In this document: piece after piece, positions 57,887-64,000 of the stretch | Layout: each line of letters begins with the position of its first letter | Numbering within the stretch: position 1 is the stretch's first letter | Source of the DNA: Ruminococcus sp. | GTDB taxonomy: Bacteria > Bacillota > Clostridia > Oscillospirales > Ruminococcaceae | Reading direction: 5' to 3' | Assembly (NCBI RefSeq): GCF_017549005.1 | Contig: NZ_JAFYYT010000009.1 | Location: forward strand, 40,132 to 104,131 | DNA length: 64,000 nucleotides | Notes under the pieces: model-generated | Database searches by the model: none | What the model saw: the letters and a program-made list of their open reading frames with translations, nothing else | Told to the model about the DNA's origin: nothing | Made by a program: the position numbers and the translations under genes

Positions 57887-58792
57887 TCAGCCCTTGATAC
57901 CGCCCGAATAGGTTATTCCCTCGATGAGGTAATCCTCTCCGTAAAGGAACATGAGCACCGTCGGTATCATATATACCGTTCCCACTGCAAAGGCAAGTCC
58001 TATATCTCCCGTATTTATCTCTGAGAGGAACACCGAAAGCGGATGCAGGGTATTGTTTTTCATAAGTACGATAGGCTGCTCGACCATATTCCAGTAGTCG
58101 ATGAAAACAAGCATTGCTATAGACACTATCGCGCCCTTGCATAATGGCATATATATCTTTGTGAGTATCTTCAGCTCGCTTGCTCCGTCAAGCTTTGCAG
58201 CTTCGACATAGGAAACAGGTATCCTCTTCATTACCTTCGTCAGCAGGAATATGCTGAACGGCGAGAATATGGCGGGAAGTATCACAGCCTTTCGCGTATC
58301 GAGCATATCAAGCTTGTCTGCAACGAGGAAATTCGGTACGAGCGTTACCTGATAGGGCATTATCATAAGGATTATGTACGCGAAGAAGATAATGCTCTTG
58401 AATTTGTTTGGATATCTCGAAAAACCGTATGAAGCAAGTATCGCTACGAGTATCTGGAACACTGTTATGGGAACTGTGAGTATCACAGAGTTCCAGAACT
58501 TCATGAGATAATCCGAATTCTGTATCAGTACAGCCTTGTACTGGTCGAACGTGACCTTGTCGGGTATGAATTTCAGGTTGACGTCATCGGCAATAAATAC
58601 CTTTTTCTTCTCGGTCATGTTCGAGAACATCGCGCCGTAGTTGGCGGAGATCTCGTTTGACGTCATAAACGAGTTCGCAATGGTGAGCACTGTGGGCATA
58701 AGGAACATCAGCGCCGCAAACAGTATGAATATCAGTACGCAGCCGTTGAACATCCTGCGCCTGTTTCTCAGTCCGAACAATCTTCTTCTCAT
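57887..58792 (-). CDS. Carbohydrate ABC permease, MalG type (second cluster)
   Basis: 301 residues, six helices, with a long first outer loop (about 45-95) and the EAA loop PVSYVEAAKLDGASELKILTKIYMPLCKG. The ATG at 58792 overlaps the stop of the MalF-type gene (TGATG). A longer frame beginning at 59083 runs through that gene and is an artefact. Confidence 0.92.
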   Translation of the reverse strand: MRRRLFGLRNRRRMFNGCVLIFILFAALMFLMPTVLTIANSFMTSNEISANYGAMFSNMTEKKKVFIADDVNLKFIPDKVTFDQYKAVLIQNSDYLMKFWNSVILTVPITVFQILVAILASYGFSRYPNKFKSIIFFAYIILMIMPYQVTLVPNFLVADKLDMLDTRKAVILPAIFSPFSIFLLTKVMKRIPVSYVEAAKLDGASELKILTKIYMPLCKGAIVSIAMLVFIDYWNMVEQPIVLMKNNTLHPLSVFLSEINTGDIGLAFAVGTVYMIPTVLMFLYGEDYLIEGITYSGGIKG

Positions 58793-59679
58793 CAGCTCTC
58801 CACATCCTTTCCGAATATGTTCTCGGCAACGAGAAGAACTGCCATGATAACTATCATGAGAAGCGCAAGCAGCACAGCTGCCGCCGAAAGCTTCTGATAA
58901 TCGAGACTGTTGAAGGTGTTGTTCATGAAGTGCTGAAGCATATACAGCTTGTCCTGAGGATAATTTCCTGTCAGGAGGTATACCTCGCGGAATATCTTGA
59001 AGGAGTTTATCATGGAAAGTATCAGCACGAAAAGGATAGTCGGAGAAAGGTATCTCAGCTTTATATGTATGAACTTGTACCATGCTCCCGCGCCCTCCAG
59101 CTCGGCAACCTCGATTATGTCACGGGGTATCGCACAAAGGGCAGCCATGAAAAGTATCATGTTGTAGCCTAAGTTCTTCCACAGGAACATACATATTATA
59201 ACAAGCTGTCCGTAAGGGGACTTTATCCAGTCTACAGGCTGTCCGCCGCAGGCCTCGACTATCTGGTTGACAGTTCCGTGGTTGTGGAAGAGTACCTGCC
59301 ATACAAGTACTACGGAAGCCGTCGGCACCATGAGTGGACTCAGGAAGAACGTCCTGAAAACGCTCTTGCCGGGAATATTCCTTTCAAGCAGCATTGCAAG
59401 CCCCAGTGATAACACAACAGCAAGGGGGACCGATACCAGCGAGAAGAACGCAGTATTCTTTGCCGCCTTTGTAAACGCCTCATTGCTGAAAAGCCTCGTG
59501 TAGTTCTCAAGGCCGACGAAATCCTTCAGCACGGGATTGTTTATTAAGGAATAGTATATTACGATACAGAACGGAACGAGAAAGAAGAGCATGACTCCCA
59601 GAAAACTGGGAAGTATACAGACATTGCTGAATATCCTCTCTCCCCTTCTTCCGCACTGATCTCTGGTTTTGTTTTTCAT
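58792..59679 (-). CDS. Carbohydrate ABC permease, MalF type (second cluster)
   Basis: 295 residues, six helices, EAA loop PRDIIEVAELEGAGAWYKFIHIKLRYLSP. It is the first gene of the five-gene operon. GAGGTTGTG lies 6-8 bases before the ATG. No ATPase gene is in the operon. Confidence 0.92.
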   Translation of the reverse strand: MKNKTRDQCGRRGERIFSNVCILPSFLGVMLFFLVPFCIVIYYSLINNPVLKDFVGLENYTRLFSNEAFTKAAKNTAFFSLVSVPLAVVLSLGLAMLLERNIPGKSVFRTFFLSPLMVPTASVVLVWQVLFHNHGTVNQIVEACGGQPVDWIKSPYGQLVIICMFLWKNLGYNMILFMAALCAIPRDIIEVAELEGAGAWYKFIHIKLRYLSPTILFVLILSMINSFKIFREVYLLTGNYPQDKLYMLQHFMNNTFNSLDYQKLSAAAVLLALLMIVIMAVLLVAENIFGKDVES

Positions 59680-59973
59680 TTGAACACAACCTCACAGATG
59701 ATCTTTTGTTCTCATATTTTAAAGCCGTTTTGCGCTGCATATAATATAGTGTCTTTCAAACGGCAAAAAGACGACGGAAATAATATATTTTTATATTTTA
59801 ACTTAGTCACGCCACTGAAGGGCAGCTGTGCGATTATCCCTGCAATACCGCCTATCAATAAATAAGATGTATTTTTCAGTGCTTTCATACTGCCACTCCG
59901 ACATAGCTGCGCGAATCCTTAGCAGCCGCTGTTTTTCAACTGAGAAGCACGACATAAAAAGCACACTAATACT
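59680..59973 (-). other. Long leader of the second ABC operon
   Basis: About 290 bases between the promoter at 59974-60002 and the first gene. A 62-codon frame on the minus strand (59803-59991) begins upstream of the likely transcription start, so it is not convincing. No terminator-type hairpin with T-run was recognised. The region is AT-rich near 59760-59810. Confidence 0.45.
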
Positions 59974-60002
59974 ATAATACAACTTTGACAAAGGCTTGTC
60001 AA
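59974..60002 (-). promoter_or_regulatory. Sigma-A promoter of the second ABC operon
   Basis: On the minus strand TTGACA, 17 bases, TATTAT. The spacer and -35 form a near-palindrome (TTGACAAGCCTTTGTCAA), a possible operator. Confidence 0.82.
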
Positions 60003-60357
60003 TATTAAGAAAGTTATTTCAACTTAACAATTCTCAAATACTATGCCTGTGTTAGATAAAACGGTCAGGTCTCCGCTTTTTTTGTAGCTTTTTTCGTCAG
60101 TCAGCGTCACGCTTCCTTAGTACATTTACTATCATACACTGTCAACGTGACATTAACATGACTTTTAAGTTACAATATTGTCACTTTCACGGTCACCTGT
60201 AAAACGGCTTCCATATTAATTAGACGATACAAAAGACGATTTTGTGACATTTTTTCAGGAAAAATTTCGGCTTTCTCATGCTAATCGGCATTTTGACTTT
60301 GCATAAGTGCTGCCACAGAGAAATTTTAGTGAATGTGACTGTTTTTCAATTGTGCTA
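60003..60357. other. Gene-free region with repeated GTGAC/GTCAC motifs
   Basis: No credible ORF. GTCAC or GTGAC occurs at about 60107, 60147, 60180, 60192 and 60245. GTGACA-18 bases-TACAAT (60147-60176, plus) could be a further promoter, but no product is evident before the tRNAs. Confidence 0.4.
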
Positions 60358-60386
60358 TTGACTTTTTCCTCTTGTTATGATACAAT
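60358..60386 (+). promoter_or_regulatory. Sigma-A promoter of the tRNA cluster
   Basis: TTGACT, 17 bases, TACAAT, 20 bases before tRNA-Gly. Confidence 0.85.
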
Positions 60387-60406
60387 ATTTTCTGTTGAAA
60401 CGCCAT

Positions 60407-60480
60407 GCGGGTGTAGTTCAATGGTAGAATGTCAGCCTTCCAAGCTGAACACGTGGGTTCGATTCCCATCACCCGCTCCA
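60407..60480 (+). tRNA. tRNA-Gly (anticodon TCC)
   Basis: A complete cloverleaf with acceptor GCGGGTG/CACCCGC and anticodon loop CTTCCAA reading GGA and GGG. The TTCGATT T-loop is present, and the 3' CCA is encoded. Confidence 0.95.
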
Positions 60481-60514
60481 TTTGTTAGCAGCTTTAGCTG
60501 CTATATTTTTCTGT

Positions 60515-60591
60515 GCGCCTTTAACTCAGCTGGATAGAGTAACTGCCTTCTAAGCAGTAAGCCGCTGGTTCGAATCCAGCAAGGCGCGCCA
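60515..60591 (+). tRNA. tRNA-Arg (anticodon TCT)
   Basis: Acceptor GCGCCTT/AAGGCGC, anticodon stem ACTGC/GCAGT with loop CTTCTAA reading AGA and AGG, T-loop TTCGAAT, encoded CCA. Confidence 0.95.
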
Positions 60592-60655
60592 TTCCGAGAC
60601 TCTCCGTTATATGACTCCATTTAATGGAGAGCTTCGTTTTTATTTATTGAATATG

Positions 60656-60730
60656 GTGGGTGTAGCTTAGCTGGTTAAAGCGTCGGATTGTGGTCCCGAA
60701 GACCGTGGGTTCGAATCCCATCTCCCACCC
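60656..60730 (+). tRNA. tRNA-His (anticodon GTG)
   Basis: Loop TTGTGGT with anticodon GTG. A G precedes the acceptor at 60655 as the -1 position typical of tRNA-His, with C as discriminator. One T-T mismatch in the acceptor stem and one A-C at the end of the anticodon stem are seen. The CCA is not encoded, unlike the two upstream tRNAs. Confidence 0.9.
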
Positions 60731-60741
60731 TCATGAAATAG

Positions 60742-60771
60742 GCACTTTCGAGAAATCGGAAGTGCTTTTTT
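60742..60771 (+). terminator. Terminator of the tRNA cluster
   Basis: A ten-base stem GCACTTTCGA/TCGGAAGTGC (one G-T pair) closed by a GAAA tetraloop, followed by six T. Confidence 0.9.
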
Positions 60772-60820
60772 CGTTGTTTTCCTAATACTTTCCTAATGTT
60801 AAAATTTTATACACGACAAA

Positions 60821-60901
60821 TCCCCGCAATTGCGGGGACTCTCCATATCATTTTTTCATAAGTTGTTGATCTATCATGGTACTAATCGAAATCAGGATTT
60901 A
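60821..60901 (-). repeat. 81-bp repeat, copy A
   Basis: Begins with the perfect palindrome TCCCCGCAATTGCGGGGA (a terminator for the minus-strand gene) and continues past its stop codon. Copy B is at 62966-63046, the same length with about seven differences by eye. Confidence 0.85.
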
Positions 60902-61227
60902 GACAATTCAGCTAATTCTTCTTTAGAGTATTCCTTATAGTATTTAGATGTTGTAGACAGCATTGAATCTGTTGTATCAGGAATTATTTTCATAAGTTTT
61001 TTTAAGTTGATCTCACCAGGCATAGAAAGAATATTACCATCTTCGTCTTCAGATTTAATGGCACAAAAAATAAAATGGCCACTCTCATAATCAATATCAA
61101 AAAAATCTGATACTTCAGCCTTATCTACATCTAAATACTTATCTTGATTTGCAATAAAATTTTCATAAATATATTCAAACAGCGCATCTTTACTTATTTT
61201 GATAACTCTCACTTTATCTTTATCCAT
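60892..61227 (-). CDS. Small acidic protein of unknown function
   Basis: 111 residues, rich in Asp, Glu, Lys and Ser. It begins MDKDKVRVIKISKDALFEY with a helix, then SDFFDIDYESGHFIFCAIKSEDEDGN as a beta pair, and ends in a Tyr/Lys/Glu helix. The ATG at 61227 follows GGAGG at 8-9 bases. An earlier in-frame start at 61257 lacks a site. No family is recognised. The last codons lie in repeat copy A, and the leader shares a motif with the gene at 63044. Confidence 0.7.
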   Translation of the reverse strand: MDKDKVRVIKISKDALFEYIYENFIANQDKYLDVDKAEVSDFFDIDYESGHFIFCAIKSEDEDGNILSMPGEINLKKLMKIIPDTTDSMLSTTSKYYKEYSKEELAELSKS

Positions 61228-61278
61228 AGAATGCTCCTCCATATCTCGATTTATCATAGTAACTTATGTTTTATCCAT

Positions 61279-61308
61279 ATTATACACCGCACTGTCGCCA
61301 AAAGTCAA
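61279..61308 (-). promoter_or_regulatory. Sigma-A promoter of the small acidic protein gene
   Basis: On the minus strand TTGACT, 18 bases, TATAAT. The transcript would begin just before the ACTATGATAAATCG motif at 61249-61262. Confidence 0.8.
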
Positions 61309-61564
61309 GAATACGTATATGAACGAAGAAGTCCCCTCGCGTGGACTTTCTGTTTTTTCAGGAACGGCAAGAAACTACATATTCGAGCTCCATAAGAAGT
61401 CTATCGCACATTTGCCTATAAATAGCCAATGCAACGACGGTTAACACGATTGTTAACGTCCGTTGACGGATTTCCAGCGACAGTTGGTAGACTTATCCGA
61501 GCCAGAATGATACTATGGATTCATCAAAGGAACTATCGCTCAGCGATAGAAGGAGGAGTCTATT
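61309..61564 (+). other. Upstream region of the CPBP protease operon
   Basis: No gene is seen. A hairpin CTATCGC/GCGATAG (61535-61551) lies directly before the AAGGAGGAG site of the protease gene and could affect its translation. No clear sigma-A promoter was found. GATACT at 61509-61514 is a possible -10. Confidence 0.4.
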
Positions 61565-62542
61565 ATGAAAAAAAGTATCGTATTAAACCAAAGCACGGTC
61601 GGTCAGAAAAGTGCCGGAGCATTAAAAACATTTTTTAAAAATATCAGTCCTTTCAACAACAGAACAGATATGCCATCGATACTGCTGGTACTGAAAAAAG
61701 TGTTCGCTTTCTACCTTTGCTATTGGGCAGGTATACTTCTTGCGGAAGGACTCGTTATAGGCGGGCTCTTCGCCTGCGGTAAAAACTTTTTACACGGAGA
61801 GATGTTCAGCGACGACATAATGATGCTCATTAAGCTTTATGGTATGATAGTTGTTATTGCTTCAAGCGTCATCTACTGGAAGCTGATAGAAAAAAGAAAG
61901 CTCTCGAAAATGGGAGTTACCAGAAGTATCGGCGGATGGTTCAGCGGCGCAGGCGTGGGTATACCGTTGCTTATTGTCTCGGTTTCTGCTATAATGGTAA
62001 CAGGTACCATAAAATTTGTCGGAGTTTCAACAGATCTCAACATCACAATGCTGCTGCTCATGCTCGGCGGATATATCGTACAGGGTGCAGCTGAGGAGTT
62101 CCTTTCCCGAGGAGTAGTCTTCCACGGACTTAAAGGCAAGGTTTCCATGCCCTTTGCTGTTGGCGCAAACGCACTCGTGTTCACTCTTCCGCACCTTAGC
62201 ACACTGATTGGTTCAAAGCCGCAGTTCATAATCTCAGGAGTGATAAATTTAGCAGTTATTTCATGCTTGTTCTCGTTCATTACGCTCCGCACCAAGAGCA
62301 TATGGGCAGCCTGCGGACTTCATTCCTTGTGGAATTTCTGCCTGAGCTGTGTCCTTGGACTTACACTCACCGGCAGCGAGGGTACAGCATCTGTCATCAA
62401 TATGCGTTCAAAAGGAGAAAATCTCCTCAATGGCGGTATATATGGCATAGAAGCAAGCATTATCACCGCTGCAGTAATAGCAGTTGCAGCTGTACTGATG
62501 TGGTATTCATATAAAAAAGACAATACAGAAAGGCAGGCGTGA
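61565..62542 (+). CDS. CPBP-family intramembrane metalloprotease
   Basis: 325 residues with about eight membrane helices. The CPBP (Abi/CAAX-protease-like) motifs are GAAEEFLSRGVVF with Glu177 and Glu178 plus Arg182, FTLPHLST with the second metal His, and the third motif SLWNFC. Such proteases act in prenyl-protein processing, bacteriocin self-immunity or membrane signalling in Firmicutes. It is followed 3 bases later by an XRE regulator with a membrane helix, so a regulated-proteolysis or immunity pair is plausible but not shown. Confidence 0.88.
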   Translation: MKKSIVLNQSTVGQKSAGALKTFFKNISPFNNRTDMPSILLVLKKVFAFYLCYWAGILLAEGLVIGGLFACGKNFLHGEMFSDDIMMLIKLYGMIVVIASSVIYWKLIEKRKLSKMGVTRSIGGWFSGAGVGIPLLIVSVSAIMVTGTIKFVGVSTDLNITMLLLMLGGYIVQGAAEEFLSRGVVFHGLKGKVSMPFAVGANALVFTLPHLSTLIGSKPQFIISGVINLAVISCLFSFITLRTKSIWAACGLHSLWNFCLSCVLGLTLTGSEGTASVINMRSKGENLLNGGIYGIEASIITAAVIAVAAVLMWYSYKKDNTERQA

Positions 62543-62545
62543 ATT

Positions 62546-62938
62546 ATGGAGTTCAATAATAAGCTTTACGAGCTCAGGAAACAGAAAGGCTTCTCACAGG
62601 AGGAGCTCGCCAATCGTCTGAACGTTTCAAGACAGACTGTATCAAAATGGGAAGTCGGTGACTCCACTCCTGATATGGAGAAGCTCATCGCTATCAGTGA
62701 CCTTTTCGGCATATCCCTCGACGAGCTTGTTCTAAACAAGACTCCCGAACCTGCCCCTGCTCCTCAGCCTGCCAAATCAGAGCTGTATACTGATATAAAA
62801 GAGAAAGTTCTTACGGACGAAAACAGAAAAAAAGCCAAAAAAGGCTTGAAGATCGGCGCAATAATTCTGGGAGTATTTCTTGCAATAGACCTGATATCAT
62901 TCGTTATATATGTTGCCCTGAACGGATTTCCGAAGTAA
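62546..62938 (+). CDS. XRE-family transcriptional regulator with C-terminal membrane helix
   Basis: 130 residues. The N-terminal helix-turn-helix reads LRKQKGFSQEELANRLNVSRQTVSKWEVGDSTPDMEKLIAISDLFG (in blocks). A proline-rich linker (TPEPAPAPQPAK) and a basic stretch follow, then one helix (about 104-125). It is co-transcribed with the CPBP protease, which could cleave or control it. Confidence 0.9.
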   Translation: MEFNNKLYELRKQKGFSQEELANRLNVSRQTVSKWEVGDSTPDMEKLIAISDLFGISLDELVLNKTPEPAPAPQPAKSELYTDIKEKVLTDENRKKAKKGLKIGAIILGVFLAIDLISFVIYVALNGFPK

Positions 62939-62965
62939 ACACATATCCCAATAGATAAAACTCAG

Positions 62966-63046
62966 TCCCCGCAACTGCGGGGACTTTCCATATCATTTTT
63001 TCATAAGTTGTTGATATATCATGGTATTAAGCTAAATCAGAATTTA
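62966..63046 (-). repeat. 81-bp repeat, copy B
   Basis: The same unit as 60821-60901. The stem GTCCCCGCA/TGCGGGGAC can end the minus-strand kinase-like gene and, from the other side, the XRE operon. Confidence 0.85.
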
Positions 63047-63835
63047 CGTTGCTGTGTTTAGTTCCTGAATAATTCTTGAGTATGTTTTGTTCCAGTTTTC
63101 ATTGGGATTATTGATAATCATATATTGTACATTCAAGCCACGCAGTATTTCTGTTTCTCTGCGCTGGCGTTCTTCCAGTGCTTCTATATATCCGTCAAAT
63201 CCGGTCAGATGTTCCACTTTGCCATAAGCACCATTACAATGATAGTCTATCACACCGTTCAGCCAATCTGTTCCACGTTCAGAAACAGCTTTTTCGATTG
63301 CATTTCTTATATTATCAGAATGAAGATAGACAATAAACGGATTCATCGGTCTTATGATATTGCAGATGCTGGTGATATATTCTGATGACATTTGAATATC
63401 AAATCCAAAACGCATCATTGTTTCACACATTGGATTCTGCAATAATACGCAGTTAAACACATATTGATTATCCGATTCGGCCGCATGGACAAATTTTGTC
63501 CATTTATCCAGCATAAGAGGCTTTTCAGTTTCCCAAGGCAGAAAATCATAGATCTTATGCTGTAAAAGTTTGTCAAACAATTCTCCGCTGAATAAGCTCA
63601 GAGAAATAATATATCCATCAGCTTTGGAAACAGCATTCTGTTTTATAAGTACTTGTTCTTCCGGTAAAAAGCTGCATAATTCCTTGTTTTTTATAAACGA
63701 ATGAAATTCGTAATCAGCAGGGTGATTTCCACTTCCTTCATCATAGAATTTTGCCCCTATACTGTCTGCAATATATTTTGAAGTTGTGCTTTTACCTGAG
63801 CAGGGCAAGCCTTCCACTATTATAAGTCTGTGCAT
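63044..63835 (-). CDS. P-loop kinase-like protein of unknown substrate
   Basis: 263 residues. Walker A is EGLPCSGKST (8-17) at the very N-terminus. This layout and the small size are as in nucleoside/thymidylate-type or aminoglycoside-modifying kinases of the P-loop superfamily. No second motif was fixed by eye, although FIVYLHSDNIRNAIEKAV fits the LID region. An AGGAGGT-like site (GGAGGT) precedes the ATG. It is monocistronic on the minus strand, and its ends are linked to the repeat pair shared with the gene at 60892. Confidence 0.72.
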   Translation of the reverse strand: MHRLIIVEGLPCSGKSTTSKYIADSIGAKFYDEGSGNHPADYEFHSFIKNKELCSFLPEEQVLIKQNAVSKADGYIISLSLFSGELFDKLLQHKIYDFLPWETEKPLMLDKWTKFVHAAESDNQYVFNCVLLQNPMCETMMRFGFDIQMSSEYITSICNIIRPMNPFIVYLHSDNIRNAIEKAVSERGTDWLNGVIDYHCNGAYGKVEHLTGFDGYIEALEERQRRETEILRGLNVQYMIINNPNENWNKTYSRIIQELNTAT

Positions 63836-63875
63836 AACATCATACCTCCGGTAAATTCCGATTTATCATAGTATA

Positions 63876-63903
63876 ATTATATTATTCCGCTAAATCCAGC
63901 CAA
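63876..63903 (-). promoter_or_regulatory. Probable sigma-A promoter of the kinase-like gene
   Basis: On the minus strand TTGGCT, 16 bases, TATAAT. The ACTATGATAAATCG motif (63859-63872) follows directly. Confidence 0.65.
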
Positions 63904-64000
63904 AAGTTCGCCCTTTTGATAATGAAAATATGCATTTGGTCAACAAAATGGCAACTTTTGTAGCTTTTGGTCAACTGCGGTAACTTGTTTTATGCTCCCT

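Noticed and set aside
58793-59083. N-terminal extension of the MalG-type permease in the second cluster
   Set aside because: It runs inside the MalF-type gene in another frame. The TGATG overlap at 58790-58794 marks the real start.
59803-59991. 62-codon frame in the leader of the second ABC operon
   Set aside because: It begins upstream of the expected transcription start and lacks a binding site.
60307-60537. 76-codon frame over the tRNA cluster
   Set aside because: It spans tRNA-Gly and part of tRNA-Arg, so it is not a gene.

Overview
The window is a chromosomal segment of a low-to-mid GC clostridial Firmicute. It most resembles Ruminococcus and relatives (Oscillospiraceae). The grounds are AGGAGG-type ribosome binding sites, sigma-A promoters of the TTGACA-17-TATAAT type, a HrcA/CIRCE operator before groESL, the endospore genes ylbJ, yqfC and yqfD, a zinc-type S14, and large sugar-type ABC clusters without an ATPase gene. 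No 16S rRNA, phage, transposase or CRISPR is visible, so the genus assignment is inference.

Layout. 1-2.3 kb: the tail of an unknown gene, purD and a membrane protein. 2.5-5.4 kb: a membrane-anchored hypothetical, then groEL/groES with a perfect CIRCE. 5.4-9.8 kb: ylbJ divergent from overlapping yqfC-yqfD, a Tim44-like zinc-ribbon membrane protein, and a Spo0A-like regulator whose receiver lacks the phosphoacceptor Asp. 9.8-13.8 kb: response regulator, sensor kinase and membrane HtrA protease, organised like a CssRS-HtrA secretion-stress unit. 13.8-14.8 kb: a TIGR04086-type membrane protein and yajC. 15.0-30.6 kb: one uninterrupted minus-strand ribosomal superoperon, rpsJ to rplQ, with secY, adk, map, a KOW protein, infA and rpoA, preceded by a long structured leader.

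31-45 kb: a GDPD with an N-terminal membrane domain, then an eight-gene minus-strand operon. The operon holds a giant solute-binding protein, two separate MalF/MalG permease pairs, an NHL-propeller/TPR membrane protein, a YIP1-type membrane protein and a DUF5696-type secreted protein. Its promoter is followed by a likely attenuator. 45-52 kb: a NatAB-like ABC pair, three DUF4190-type small membrane proteins with low-complexity N-termini, a DUF2752 protein, deoD and a polysaccharide flippase.

52.4-59.7 kb: a second unusual five-gene operon. It encodes a MalF/MalG pair, an HlyD-type adaptor, a MacB-like periplasmic-core protein without FtsX permease helices, and a lipoprotein that joins a probable beta-propeller to a solute-binding domain. 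60.4-60.8 kb: a tRNA cluster (Gly, Arg, His). 60.8-64 kb: two unrelated minus-strand genes bracketed by related repeats, with a CPBP protease/XRE regulator pair between them.

The two ABC clusters are the best candidates for an undescribed system. Both combine a sugar-importer permease core without an ATPase, a very large binding protein, a beta-propeller and extra envelope proteins. Two degenerate or truncated relatives of known proteins also stand out: the Spo0A-like protein without phosphoacceptor and the MacB-core protein without FtsX.
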